NCBI GenBank assembly: GCA_028727785.1
Contig: JAQYNQ010000052.1
Location: forward strand, 1 to 35,448
Reading direction: 5' to 3'
From: Eubacteriaceae bacterium
GTDB taxonomy: Bacteria > Bacillota > Clostridia > Peptostreptococcales > Anaerovoracaceae
DNA length: 35,448 nucleotides
How positions within the stretch are numbered: the stretch's first letter is position 1; each line of letters opens with the position of its first letter. This document shows positions 15,022 through 23,617 of the stretch, in pieces. The notes beneath the pieces were generated by a model that made no database searches, was not told the origin of the DNA, and saw nothing but the letters and a program-made list of their open reading frames with translations. Position numbers and translations under genes: made by a program.

Positions 15022-16263
15022 ATGGCATCTTTGCTTATAAAAAACATAGGAATCCTGCAGACTCCCGTGGGCAGCTATTCCCACAGAGGAAAAGAGCAGG
15101 GTGAAAATCTTAAACTTAGAAATGCAGCCGTTTTGATAAAAGATGGCATTATTGCAGAAATTACAGCTGATGGCGCACTTCCTGAAGGTGCGTCAGAGGC
15201 TGATGACGTAATAGACGCAGAAGGCAATCTTGTTACACCGGGTCTGGTTGAAGGACATACTCACATGATCTTTGGCGGTTACAGACAGAACGAGATTCCA
15301 TTAAAACTTAAAGGTGCAGGTTATCTGGACATTTTAAGAGCAGGCGGTGGAATACTTGATACTGTTACAAAAACAAGAGCAGCCGGATTTGATGAATTGT
15401 ACCATAAGACAGCAGGTTTTCTGGACGAAATGATGACTCTTGGCGTTACAACCTGCGAGGCAAAGAGCGGCTATGGAATCGATCTGGAAACTGAAGTCAA
15501 GCTTCTGGAGGTTTTGAAAAAACTTAACGAAGATCATCCAATGGACATTGTTTCTACTTTCATGCCGGCACACGTTGTGCTTGAGGACTGGAAAGGCAGA
15601 GAAGATGAATTCATTCAGCTTTGCATCGATGAAATGATGCCTTACGTAAAAGAAAGAAATCTGGCTGAGTTTATTGATATTTTTACGGAAGACTCGGTTT
15701 TCGACGTTGAACAGAGCCGGAAATATCTGGAGGCAGCCCGCGATATGGGATTCGGTCTGAAGATTCACGCTGATGAGATTGAAGCAATCGGTGGATCTGT
15801 ACTTGCAGGCCAGATGAAAGCTACATCAGCAGAACATCTTATTGTAATTGACGAGGCGGGAATGGAATCTATGGCTGAAGGAGGTACAACTGCAATGTGT
15901 CTTCCTGCAACATCTTTCTACTTAGGAGCAACCTTTGCACCGGTTAGAAGAATGATTGACGAATACCAGATTCCTGTTGCCATGGCATCTGACTTTAATC
16001 CGGGATCATGTCCATCACTGAATCTTCAGTTCGTAATGAACTTAGGCTATCTGAAGTATCGTATGATGCCTGAAGAGATTCTAACAGCGGTTACAATTAA
16101 TCCTGCATGTGCAATCAACAGGGGAGATCTGGTTGGTACTCTTGAGGTTGGAAAGCAGGGAGATCTGGTAATCTGGAATGCAGAAAACCTTGAAATGCTC
16201 TGCTACAGATTCGGATCCAATCTAACAGAGACAGTTATTAAGAAAGGAATGGTGGTTGCATGA
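15022..16263 (+). CDS. hutI: Imidazolonepropionase
   Basis: A 413-residue amidohydrolase-superfamily enzyme that opens the imidazolone ring to give N-formimino-L-glutamate. The metal-binding HTH lies in PGLVEGHTHMIFGG near 80. GYGIDLETE, the KIHADEIEAIGG segment near 250 and ASDFNPGSCPS near 325 are hallmark HutI motifs that hold the remaining His and Asp ligands. Length is typical. AAGGAGAG precedes the ATG. The stop codon overlaps the fchA start in an ATGA arrangement, indicating translational coupling. Confidence 0.95.
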   Translation: MASLLIKNIGILQTPVGSYSHRGKEQGENLKLRNAAVLIKDGIIAEITADGALPEGASEADDVIDAEGNLVTPGLVEGHTHMIFGGYRQNEIPLKLKGAGYLDILRAGGGILDTVTKTRAAGFDELYHKTAGFLDEMMTLGVTTCEAKSGYGIDLETEVKLLEVLKKLNEDHPMDIVSTFMPAHVVLEDWKGREDEFIQLCIDEMMPYVKERNLAEFIDIFTEDSVFDVEQSRKYLEAARDMGFGLKIHADEIEAIGGSVLAGQMKATSAEHLIVIDEAGMESMAEGGTTAMCLPATSFYLGATFAPVRRMIDEYQIPVAMASDFNPGSCPSLNLQFVMNLGYLKYRMMPEEILTAVTINPACAINRGDLVGTLEVGKQGDLVIWNAENLEMLCYRFGSNLTETVIKKGMVVA

Positions 16264-16886
16264 AATTAATCGACATGCAGGTTAGAGAATATTTGGAAGT
16301 TTTGAAATCTGATGCACCTGCACCGGGTGGCGGATCTGTAAGTGCTCTTGCAGGAGCTCAGGGTGTAGGCTTGTTTATGATGGTTGCAGATCTTACTATC
16401 GGTAAGGAAAAATATGCTGACTATCAGGAAGTCTGCAAAGAAGCAAAGGAAAAGGGTGCAGCTCTTTACGAAGAGCTTGTTGCATCTGTAGATAGGGACA
16501 CTGATGCATTTAATCTGATTGCTGACGCATTTAAGATGCCTAAGGAAACAGAAGAAGAAAAAGCTGCCAGAAGAAAAGCAATTGCTGACGGTACTTTAGT
16601 TGCTACACAGGTTCCATTCAGAACAATGCAGTTAGGTTATGAGGGTCTGAATATTGCCAGAGAAATGATTGGAAAATCAAATCCTAATGCGGCAAGTGAC
16701 TTGGGTGTTGCTATTCTTAACCTTACAGCATGTATCAAGGGTGCATGGCTGAACGTTAAAATAAACCTTCCGGGTGTAAAGGACGAAGAGAAGGCAAAGT
16801 TCTATACTGAAGAAGGTCAGAAAATGTATGATGAAGCTGATGCAGTTGCAAGCAGTCTGTATAACGCAGTTGCTGAATCACTGTAA
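16260..16886 (+). CDS. fchA: Formimidoyltetrahydrofolate cyclodeaminase
   Basis: This 208-residue protein of the FTCD_C (cyclodeaminase/cyclohydrolase) family converts 5-formimidoyl-THF to 5,10-methenyl-THF and ammonia. The glycine-rich PAPGGGSVSALAGAQG near 20-35 and the TIGKEKYAD segment near 46-54 are characteristic. The predicted fold is all-helical. In animals this activity is fused to the formiminotransferase. Here it is a free-standing gene placed immediately before ftcD, so the two enzymes may channel folate. It overlaps hutI by four bases. Confidence 0.92.
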   Translation: MKLIDMQVREYLEVLKSDAPAPGGGSVSALAGAQGVGLFMMVADLTIGKEKYADYQEVCKEAKEKGAALYEELVASVDRDTDAFNLIADAFKMPKETEEEKAARRKAIADGTLVATQVPFRTMQLGYEGLNIAREMIGKSNPNAASDLGVAILNLTACIKGAWLNVKINLPGVKDEEKAKFYTEEGQKMYDEADAVASSLYNAVAESL

Positions 16887-16923
16887 ACAGCTGGAACGAT
16901 AAGCATTGGAGGTAAATGAAGCA

Positions 16924-17832
16924 ATGGCACAGATTATTGAAAGTATTCCTAATATCAGCGAAGGAAGAAACAAAGAAGTTATCGAAGCATGTGTAGATCA
17001 GATAAGAACTACACCAGGCTGCACACTGTTAAACTATTCATCAGATGAAAGCCACAACAGAACAGTAATTACATATATCGGAGATGCCAAAGGCGTTGAA
17101 GAAGCAAGTGTAAAGCTTGTAAAGAAGGCTGCTGAACTGATTGATTTAACTAAGCACGTTGGTGAACATCCAAGAATGGGTGCTGTAGACGTTATGCCAT
17201 TCCTTGCAATTAAGGATTGTACAACTGAAGACTGCGTAGAATTATCAAAGGTTGTAGGAGCAAGAATTGCAGAAGAAGCAGGAGTTCCGGTATTCCTTTA
17301 TGAATATTCAGCAACCAGACCTGAAAGACAGAATCTTGTAAAAATCAGAAAAGGTCAGTTTGAAGGTATGGCTGAAAAAGTTCAGGAGCCTGACTGGGAA
17401 CCTGATTTCGGAGGAAGAAGAATTCATCCTACAGCAGGCGTAATGGCAGTAGGTGCCAGACCACCGCTAGTTGCATACAACATCAACCTTAACACTGATG
17501 ATGTTCAGATTGCAAAGAATATTGCAAATATTATCAGAGAAAAGGATGGAGGCCTGAAGTGCGTTAAAGCAATGGGTTTTGAAATTGAAGATGAGGCAAC
17601 CGGTAAGAAATACGCTCAGGTATCAATGAATATGACTAACTATGAACAGACACCTTTATATCGCGTAACAGAGCTGGTAAAAGCAGAAGCCAGAAGATAT
17701 GGTGTTACAGTTACCGGAACAGAAGTTATTGGACTTTGCCCAATGAAGGCTTTGATTGACAGTGCTGAATACTATCTGCAGATCAAGGACTTTGACTTCC
17801 AGACTCAGGTATTGGAAAACCACATTTTATAG
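16924..17832 (+). CDS. ftcD: Glutamate formimidoyltransferase
   Basis: This 302-residue protein transfers the formimino group of N-formiminoglutamate to tetrahydrofolate, releasing glutamate. Recognisable parts are IESIPNISEGRN at the N-terminus, DESHNRTVIT near 46, KHVGEHPRMGAVDVMPF near 77, and HPTAGVMAVGARPPLVAYN near 167-185. These hold the folate and formiminoglutamate pockets known for the FTCD N-domain. GGAGG at 16908-16912 supports the ATG at 16924; the in-frame TTG at 16906 precedes that site. With fchA it completes histidine to glutamate plus methenyl-THF, conserving one-carbon units instead of releasing formamide or formate. Confidence 0.94.
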   Translation: MAQIIESIPNISEGRNKEVIEACVDQIRTTPGCTLLNYSSDESHNRTVITYIGDAKGVEEASVKLVKKAAELIDLTKHVGEHPRMGAVDVMPFLAIKDCTTEDCVELSKVVGARIAEEAGVPVFLYEYSATRPERQNLVKIRKGQFEGMAEKVQEPDWEPDFGGRRIHPTAGVMAVGARPPLVAYNINLNTDDVQIAKNIANIIREKDGGLKCVKAMGFEIEDEATGKKYAQVSMNMTNYEQTPLYRVTELVKAEARRYGVTVTGTEVIGLCPMKALIDSAEYYLQIKDFDFQTQVLENHIL

Positions 17833-17861
17833 GAGATAAAACAAACAATTTGAGGTAGATT

Positions 17862-18527
17862 ATGGCTGGAAAGGAAGCATTTTCTGGTTCTTGTTCCCTG
17901 ACTGATGAAATTCTGAATATAGTTAGAGACAGAATTCTTAGAGGGGAGTATAAAATAGGCCAGAAAATAAAAGAAACACAGATTGCAGAAGAGCTAAAAG
18001 TAAGCAGAACTCCCATTAGAGAAGCCTTTAAACAGCTTGAGATGGAAGGCTTAATCGATTATGTACCGAACAGAGGATGCTTTGCAAAGGGTTTTACAGC
18101 ACAGGACATAGAAGATTTGTACTCTGTAAGAAAAGCTTTGGAAGTGCTTGCTGTTGAGTGGGCTGTTGAACGAATTGACGACGATCAGCTGGCACAGCTG
18201 AAAGAGAAGAGCGATTTAATGGAATTCTACGCAGGTAGAAACGATCAGAAGAAGGTTATAGAAATTAATACAGACTTCCATAACGTTATCTACAATGCTA
18301 CAGGCAGCAGGTTTATGGCACAGATTTTAAGGTCATACAAAGACTATATTGCACAGGCCAGAGTCAAAACCATGTTCGACAAAGAGTTTTTGCAGCAGAT
18401 ATTTGAGGAGCATAGAATGATTCTTTTAGCCATAACAGAAAAGGATGTAGAAAAGGCTAAGCAGGCTATGGCTTATCATCTCGACAGATCTAAAGTAAGA
18501 GCTGAAGTGGTATATAACATTAAGTAA
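17862..18527 (+). CDS. GntR-family regulator (FadR/FCD subfamily), likely hut regulator
   Basis: This 221-residue protein has an N-terminal winged helix-turn-helix at about 15-80, containing KETQIAEELKVSRTPIREAF. A C-terminal all-helical FCD ligand-binding domain follows. The FCD metal/ligand residues are visible: D and H in NTDFHNVIYNA, H in FEEHRMILLAI, and H in MAYHLDRS. It is the last gene of the hut operon (29 bases after ftcD), and the ligand is probably a pathway compound such as histidine, urocanate or glutamate (inference). No HutC or HutP homologue is seen. Palindromes upstream of hutH are candidate operators. Confidence 0.86.
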   Translation: MAGKEAFSGSCSLTDEILNIVRDRILRGEYKIGQKIKETQIAEELKVSRTPIREAFKQLEMEGLIDYVPNRGCFAKGFTAQDIEDLYSVRKALEVLAVEWAVERIDDDQLAQLKEKSDLMEFYAGRNDQKKVIEINTDFHNVIYNATGSRFMAQILRSYKDYIAQARVKTMFDKEFLQQIFEEHRMILLAITEKDVEKAKQAMAYHLDRSKVRAEVVYNIK

Positions 18528-18538
18528 CAGTGAAATGC

Positions 18539-18565
18539 GCCGGGGGATTAGTTCCCCGGCTGTTT
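18539..18565 (+). terminator. GC-rich hairpin after the GntR gene
   Basis: GCCGGGG (18539-18545) and CCCCGGC (18554-18560) form a strong stem with a short T-run (TGTTTT). It is probably the hut operon terminator, possibly partial, leaving some readthrough into the next gene 30 bases on. Confidence 0.7.
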
Positions 18566-18590
18566 TCATAAAATGAGAGGGGGAAACAGC

Positions 18591-19196
18591 ATGGCAGATC
18601 ATGTTTATATAAACGGTATTATCTTCACACAGAATTCTGACATACCACAGGCAAGTGCGGTGGCATGCGAAGACGGCCGAATTATTGCAGTAGGAAGCTA
18701 CGATGATGTCAGGGAATTCATTAGCAAAACCACCAGAGTAACAGATCTGGAAGGGAAATACGTATTCCCCGGCTTTATTGAAGACGAAGAATCATACCTG
18801 GATGAAGAAGATATGGCTGATAAGGGATTTACCTCAGTCGCATATTTTACAGGCGGAGAACTGGATAGAGAAAACTGCACTAAATTACGGCTGCTGGATA
18901 ATCCGTGTATTAGAAGAAGCAGTTTAAAGTTTGGCAACTGTGATATGGCCAGAGACGCTATTAAGCAGCTTACAGTAATTGCCGCAGAAGTTCTGGGGAG
19001 AAATGATATTGGAGTGATTGAAGTAGGAAGATATGCTGATTTTACAGTTTTCGAAGAAAACCCCATGAAGAAGAATCTTCGCTATTTCACAAACATGCAT
19101 GCAGAGCAGACTATCGTAGGTGGAGAAATTGTCTATGACGCCGAGGAAGCTTTGATGGACGAGATGTACACACTGATGACAGGTATGCTTGTATAG
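18591..19196 (+). CDS. Barrel-less remnant amidohydrolase (N- and C-terminal beta domain only)
   Basis: A 201-residue protein. Residues 1-65 match the N-terminal segment of YtcJ-like amidohydrolases (YINGIIFTQN, DGRIIAVGSYDDV, LEGKYVFPGFIE). Residues from about 122 on match the C-terminal segment (TVIAAEVLGRNDIGVIEVGRYADFTVFEENP and later ETIVGGEIVYD-like text). Such enzymes are usually about 540 residues. Here the metal-binding HxH that follows PGFID is replaced by the acidic EDEESYLDEEDM, and the whole TIM barrel with its ligands is missing. Hydrolase activity is therefore not expected. The reading frame is intact with a good GAGAGGGGG site before the ATG at 18591, so it appears maintained. 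It lies just after the hut operon. It may be a sensor, scaffold or degenerate gene. Confidence 0.7.
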   Translation: MADHVYINGIIFTQNSDIPQASAVACEDGRIIAVGSYDDVREFISKTTRVTDLEGKYVFPGFIEDEESYLDEEDMADKGFTSVAYFTGGELDRENCTKLRLLDNPCIRRSSLKFGNCDMARDAIKQLTVIAAEVLGRNDIGVIEVGRYADFTVFEENPMKKNLRYFTNMHAEQTIVGGEIVYDAEEALMDEMYTLMTGMLV

Positions 19197-19235
19197 CAGA
19201 AGTATAAAGAAACAAAATAACATGGAAAATGAGAG

Positions 19236-19268
19236 CCTCACCTTTTGGAATGAAAAGGTGAGGTTTTT
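19236..19268 (+). terminator. Terminator after the mini-amidohydrolase
   Basis: CCTCACCTTTT (19236-19246) and AAAAGGTGAGG (19253-19263) form an 11-bp perfect stem with a 6-base loop, followed by TTTTTGT. Confidence 0.9.
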
Positions 19269-19301
19269 GTGTAGATTGTTTTTTTGTGATAAATATTAAG
19301 G

Positions 19302-19412
19302 ACGCTACAATGATTTAGCGTAGTAAAATAAAGGTTTTCAGTCGATGGAATAAAATGTATACGTGTGCGTTATTTGCATTTATAGTGTACTTTTTTTAGA
19401 TTGTGCTATATT
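19302..19412 (+). promoter_or_regulatory. korDABC promoter region
   Basis: An extended -10 element TG-C-TATATT is present (TG at 19404-19405, TATATT at 19407-19412) without a clear -35. Upstream, ACGCTA (19302-19307) and TAGCGT (19316-19321) form a 6-bp inverted repeat that could be an operator. The remainder of this 260-bp gap is AT-rich with nothing else recognised. Confidence 0.45.
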
Positions 19413-19456
19413 TTAGATATAAATAAAAATACATATGAAATCAAGAGGTGAATCAA

Positions 19457-19657
19457 ATGGCTGAGGTAAAAAAGCTGGCCACTAATCCTGCGTGGTGCAA
19501 GGGATGTGGATATTGCGTTGAGTTTTGTCCTAAACATGTTCTTGCTCTTAAAGATGAAAAAGTAACTATCCAGAACCCCGATGATTGTATTCTTTGCGGC
19601 TTGTGCGAAATGCGCTGCCCGGATTACGCAATATGGGTAGAAAAGGAGACGATATAA
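19457..19657 (+). CDS. korD: 2-oxoacid:ferredoxin oxidoreductase, delta (2x[4Fe-4S]) subunit
   Basis: A 66-residue ferredoxin-like protein with two CxxCxxCxxxCP motifs: WCKGCGYCVEFCPKHV near 13-28 and DCILCGLCEMRCPDYA near 43-58. It binds two [4Fe-4S] clusters and passes electrons from the thiamine-bound intermediate to ferredoxin. AAGAGGTG (19443-19450) supports the ATG at 19457 rather than the GTG at 19448. It is the first gene of the D-A-B-C cluster; korA begins one base after its stop. Confidence 0.9.
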   Translation: MAEVKKLATNPAWCKGCGYCVEFCPKHVLALKDEKVTIQNPDDCILCGLCEMRCPDYAIWVEKETI

Positions 19658-19658
19658 A

Positions 19659-20801
19659 ATGGCAGAGAAACAGGCAAGATTCCAGCTTTTACAAGGAAAT
19701 GAAGCATGTGTTGAAGGAGCAATTGCTGCAGGAATGAGATTCTATGCAGGTTATCCTATTACACCATCTACTGAAATTGCAGAGAGAAGTGCAGTAAGAC
19801 TTCCTCAGGTAGGCGGCAAGTTTATGCAAATGGAAGATGAAATTGCCGGTATTGCAGCAGCTTTAGGAGCATCTGTTGCAGGGATGAAGGCTATGACTGC
19901 AACTTCCGGTCCGGGTTTTTCACTTAAACAGGAGAACATTGGATATGCAACAATAGCAGAAATCCCAATAGTCATAGTGGATGTAATGCGTTCAGGTCCA
20001 TCCACAGGCCTTCCTACTTCGCCTTCGCAGGGAGATGTAATGCAGGCAAAATGGGGAACACATGGCGATCATCCTGTAATTGCAATTTCACCTTGTTCAG
20101 TTCAGGATACGTATAATCAGACTGTCAGAGCTTTTAACCTGGCTGAAAGATTTAGAACTCCGGTTATTCTGTTAATGGATGAGATCGTTGGACACATGAG
20201 AGAGGGCTGCGAGCTTATTCCTACAGAAGAACTGGAAATACACAACAGAAATACAAGAATGATTCAGTCTATGCCGTACGCCTTAGGTGAAGGTCAGTAT
20301 GTACCCCACATGACTTCATTCGGCGATGGAAATTTGTATAATATTACCGGTTTATTTCATGATGAGAGTGGTTTTCCTACTAACAATAATCAGATTGCAG
20401 GTATGGAAAATGCCCGACTCATGGAAAAAATCAAGGTATATAAATACAGTGGAATCCTGGAATATGAGGAAGAAGAAATGGAGGACGCTGAAATTGGTAT
20501 AGTGTGTTACGGTGGAACAACAAGAGCCGTGCAGGAAGCAATAAGAATGGCCAGAGAGGACGGCTACAAGGTTGGAATGTTCCGGCCTGTTACAATATGG
20601 CCATTCCCTGAATATGAGCTTGTAAACAGAGCAAAGCAGCTTAAACGACTCATTGTAGTTGAACATAACTACGGCCAGATTCTCCTTACAGTTCAGGGTA
20701 TTATCAAAGGTGATACAAAGGTTGAATTCATCGGAAAAGTGGATGGAACGACTATAAGACCTGATGAAATCTATGACAAAATTACGGATGAGGAGGAATA
20801 G
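19659..20801 (+). CDS. korA: 2-oxoacid:ferredoxin oxidoreductase, alpha subunit
   Basis: A 380-residue subunit with the N-terminal pyrimidine-binding/domain I signature FYAGYPITPSTEIAE near 28 and the MEDEIAGIAAALGAS helix. A C-terminal domain II carries GMFRPVTIWPFPE. The four-subunit complex oxidatively decarboxylates 2-oxoacids to acyl-CoA, reducing ferredoxin. The D-A-B-C gene order and the alpha sequence resemble 2-oxoglutarate (Kor) and branched-chain (Vor) enzymes rather than pyruvate synthase. In this genome the glutamate produced from histidine makes 2-oxoglutarate an attractive substrate, but branched-chain oxoacids are equally possible. Confidence 0.9.
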   Translation: MAEKQARFQLLQGNEACVEGAIAAGMRFYAGYPITPSTEIAERSAVRLPQVGGKFMQMEDEIAGIAAALGASVAGMKAMTATSGPGFSLKQENIGYATIAEIPIVIVDVMRSGPSTGLPTSPSQGDVMQAKWGTHGDHPVIAISPCSVQDTYNQTVRAFNLAERFRTPVILLMDEIVGHMREGCELIPTEELEIHNRNTRMIQSMPYALGEGQYVPHMTSFGDGNLYNITGLFHDESGFPTNNNQIAGMENARLMEKIKVYKYSGILEYEEEEMEDAEIGIVCYGGTTRAVQEAIRMAREDGYKVGMFRPVTIWPFPEYELVNRAKQLKRLIVVEHNYGQILLTVQGIIKGDTKVEFIGKVDGTTIRPDEIYDKITDEEE

Positions 20802-20804
20802 ACG

Positions 20805-21626
20805 ATGCCAAGTAAATTAGTTGAAAGAACAATGCGTACTAAGAGACTTCCTCATATATGGTGCCCCGGATGTGGTCATGGAATTCTCATGAGAGATGTA
20901 TGCCAGGCTATTGAGAATTTAGGACTTGAAAAAGAAAAAGTCTGTATCGTAAGTGGTATCGGATGCTCTTCAAGAGCTGCAGGTTATATGAATTACAATA
21001 CACTCCATACTACACATGGTAGAGCAATAGCTTTTGCCACAGGTATTAAAATGGCAAAACCGGAGCTTCATGTAATTGTAATTACCGGTGATGGAGACGC
21101 TACGGCAATCGGAGGCAACCATCTTATTCATGCAGCAAGAAGAAATATAGATTTAACAGTTGTAGTATTTAATAATAGTATCTATGGAATGACCGGCGGC
21201 CAGTTCTCTCCTACAACACCAACGGGGGAAAAAGGTACAACCGCGCCATATGGAAATATTGACGGTGATTTCGATATTCCTAAACTTGCTGAAGCAGCAG
21301 GTGCAACATATACTGCCAGATGCGACTGCTACCACGTGCCACAGGCTGTAAAGCTGATTGAGGAAGGAATCAGAAATAAAGGTTTTTCAGTAATAGAAGG
21401 AGTTAGTATTTGTCCTACTTACTACGGAAGAAAGAATAAAAAGGGTAATGCTGTTCAGATGATGCACTGGCAGGCAGATAATTGCATAGACATTAAGAAA
21501 GCAGAGAAAATGTCACCTGAAGAACTGGAGGGAAAGATTATTCTTGGAGAAATGTCTAGAAAAGAATTACCTGAATACACAGAATTATACGATAAGATAA
21601 TAGAAAAAGCTGGAGGTAAAAAGTAA
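20805..21626 (+). CDS. korB: 2-oxoacid:ferredoxin oxidoreductase, beta (TPP-binding) subunit
   Basis: A 273-residue TPP-binding subunit. IWCPGCGHGILM is near 18. The Mg/TPP motif GDGDATAIGGNH is at about 89-100, ending in the NNSIYGMTGGQ segment near 125-135. Cysteines in CPGCGHG and GIGCSS are those that usually help bind the proximal [4Fe-4S] cluster. It is three bases downstream of korA (AGGAGGAATAGACG precedes the ATG) and overlaps korC by one base in a TAATG junction, so all four subunits are tightly coupled. Confidence 0.92.
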   Translation: MPSKLVERTMRTKRLPHIWCPGCGHGILMRDVCQAIENLGLEKEKVCIVSGIGCSSRAAGYMNYNTLHTTHGRAIAFATGIKMAKPELHVIVITGDGDATAIGGNHLIHAARRNIDLTVVVFNNSIYGMTGGQFSPTTPTGEKGTTAPYGNIDGDFDIPKLAEAAGATYTARCDCYHVPQAVKLIEEGIRNKGFSVIEGVSICPTYYGRKNKKGNAVQMMHWQADNCIDIKKAEKMSPEELEGKIILGEMSRKELPEYTELYDKIIEKAGGKK

Positions 21627-22222
21627 TGGCAAAAGAGCAACTGAGATTTACAGGCTCCGGTGGTCAGGGAGTAATCCTTGGAACAATTATTATTGCAGAA
21701 GCCGCATATATGGACGGAAAAAATGTAGTACAGTCACAGTCTTATGGACCGGAAGCACGAGGTGGAATGTGCAAGGCAGAGGCAATTATAGATCAGGATA
21801 AGATTACTTACACTAAGGTTACAGATCCGACTTTACTGCTGTCACTTACACAGATTTCATTCAATAAATATGTTAAGGATATACATAGGAATACTGTGAT
21901 AATTGTAGATGACAGTATCAACGTTCCTCAGAGAGTGAAAGAAAAGCAGGAAGTTATTTCTCTTCCTATTATTCACTCCGCAAAGGAAATCATTAAGAAT
22001 CCAATGGCGTCAAACATTATTTCAGTTGGAGCCGTTAATGAAGCTTTGAAACTGGCATCTGAGAAGTCCCTGGAGGCAGCGGTGCTGAATCATGTGCCTA
22101 AAGGAACCGAAGAACTAAATGTAAGAGCTATGAAGCTGGGAGCGGAGTTAGTAAAAATATATCGAGGTGAAATTAAACCTGAAGCAAAGAAAGAAAGCAC
22201 TGTTAGAAAAAAAGAAGCCTAG
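21626..22222 (+). CDS. korC: 2-oxoacid:ferredoxin oxidoreductase, gamma subunit
   Basis: This 198-residue gamma subunit has the family signature FTGSGGQGVILG near 8-19 and SYGPEARGGMCKAE near 40-53. Together these form the CoA-interacting part of the complex. The last 20 residues are Lys/Glu-rich and probably disordered. The start overlaps the korB stop by one base. A strong terminator follows, closing the korDABC operon. Confidence 0.92.
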   Translation: MAKEQLRFTGSGGQGVILGTIIIAEAAYMDGKNVVQSQSYGPEARGGMCKAEAIIDQDKITYTKVTDPTLLLSLTQISFNKYVKDIHRNTVIIVDDSINVPQRVKEKQEVISLPIIHSAKEIIKNPMASNIISVGAVNEALKLASEKSLEAAVLNHVPKGTEELNVRAMKLGAELVKIYRGEIKPEAKKESTVRKKEA

Positions 22223-22253
22223 GACTACTTATTTTATCATCATAAAGCGAAAG

Positions 22254-22286
22254 AAACCCTCAGAGATTATTTTTGAGGGTTTTTTC
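22254..22286 (+). terminator. Terminator of korDABC
   Basis: AAACCCTCA (22254-22262) and TGAGGGTTT (22274-22282) form a 9-bp stem with a T-run to 22286. Confidence 0.9.
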
Positions 22287-22291
22287 ATGGG

Positions 22292-22320
22292 TTGAAATGG
22301 CAAATATGGAGTGTTATAAT
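22292..22320 (+). promoter_or_regulatory. Sigma-A promoter of alr
   Basis: TTGAAA (22292-22297), 17 bases, then TATAAT (22315-22320). A near-consensus promoter, with a start near 22327 and a 50-base leader. Confidence 0.82.
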
Positions 22321-22376
22321 TTAGACGAATTAAAAGATTTCGAGAACGAAACTGAGAAGAAAGAAGGATAGAACCA

Positions 22377-23516
22377 ATGTACAAAGAAGCTATTAGACCG
22401 GCATGGATTGAGGTAAATTTAAGTAATCTTGATTTTAATATTAAGAATATTATTGAAAAAGCGGGTCCTGATAAGGAAATTATTGGAGTTATTAAGGCAG
22501 ATGCATACGGACATGGAAGTGTGGCTGTTGCAGAAGTTCTTCGTCAGAACGGAGTAAAGACATTTGCAATCGCAACTCTTCAGGAAGCAATAACACTTAG
22601 AGAAGCAGGTGCTACAGAAGAAATCATCATGCTTGGCTTAACTCCGGATATGTATGCTGATACAATTGTAAAGTATGACATTACACCTGTAGTGTGTGAT
22701 TCAATGAATGCAAAGGCTATCAGTGATGCAGCAGCAGAAGCAGGCAAAATAGTAAAGGGCCTGATTGCTGTAGATACAGGGATGGGTAGAATCGGATACC
22801 TTGCAGATGAAATCGAAAGTGCAATATTCGATATCAAGAAGATAGAAATGCTTTCTAACTTTAAGATTAAGGGAATGTTCTCACATATGGCAACAGCAGA
22901 TGCTTATGATAAGACATTCTCACATCTTCAGGAAGAAAAATACAACAAGTTCTACAGTGCACTAACTGAAGCCGGAATCAACATTCCTTTTAAGACTCTT
23001 GCTAACAGTGCATCTATCATGGAACTGCCTACAGTTCATTTTGATGCAGTAAGACCCGGTATCATTCTTTACGGATGCTATCCATCAGCAGAAGTTGACA
23101 AGAATCAGCTTGCACTTAAGCCTGTAATGTCAGTTAAGGCTAATATTGTGCATCTTAAGGATGTACCGGTTGGATTCTCATGCGGATACGGAAGAAAGTT
23201 TATTGCAGAAAGACCATCAAGAATTGCCACACTTGCGCTTGGATACGCTGATGGATATCCAAGACCATATTCAGCATATGCAAAGGTTATCGTAAACGGA
23301 GTTGTATGTCCTGTTGCAGGAAACATCTGTATGGACCAGTGTATGGTTGATGTTACAGACGTTCCGGAAGTAAATGTGGGTGATGAAGTAATCATCATGG
23401 GTACTGACGGAGTTAACACAATTCTTGCAGATGACATTGCCGATGCTACAGGAACAATTAACTACGAAATCTGTTGTGCTTTCGGCCAGAGACTTCCAAA
23501 GGTTTACGTAAAATAA
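22377..23516 (+). CDS. alr: Alanine racemase
   Basis: A 379-residue PLP enzyme interconverting L- and D-alanine for peptidoglycan. The PLP lysine is K40 in VIKADAYGHGS. DTGMGRIGY near 133 and MFSHMATAD near 167 belong to the N-terminal barrel. The C-terminal beta domain carries the SCGYGRKF region with the catalytic Tyr of the partner subunit, and GNICMDQCMVDVT near 315. Length is normal. It is monocistronic with its own promoter and is followed by a hairpin. Confidence 0.95.
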   Translation: MYKEAIRPAWIEVNLSNLDFNIKNIIEKAGPDKEIIGVIKADAYGHGSVAVAEVLRQNGVKTFAIATLQEAITLREAGATEEIIMLGLTPDMYADTIVKYDITPVVCDSMNAKAISDAAAEAGKIVKGLIAVDTGMGRIGYLADEIESAIFDIKKIEMLSNFKIKGMFSHMATADAYDKTFSHLQEEKYNKFYSALTEAGINIPFKTLANSASIMELPTVHFDAVRPGIILYGCYPSAEVDKNQLALKPVMSVKANIVHLKDVPVGFSCGYGRKFIAERPSRIATLALGYADGYPRPYSAYAKVIVNGVVCPVAGNICMDQCMVDVTDVPEVNVGDEVIIMGTDGVNTILADDIADATGTINYEICCAFGQRLPKVYVK

Positions 23517-23558
23517 GGCAATAAGAAGACACAATAGAAAATAATAAAGTCAGAACTA

Positions 23559-23617
23559 GGGGCTGTCGCTTTAACGAATGGATATTCGTTATGGCGTCGC
23601 CCCCTTTACTTTTTTTG
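23559..23617 (+). terminator. Long hairpin with T-tail after alr
   Basis: GGGGC (23559-23563) pairs with GCCCC (23599-23603). CGC/GCG pairs lie inside, and TAACGAAT (23572-23579) pairs with ATTCGTTA (23584-23591) around a GGAT loop. CCTTTACTTTTTTT follows. It serves as the alr terminator and also forms the left end of the repeat element described next. Confidence 0.75.
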
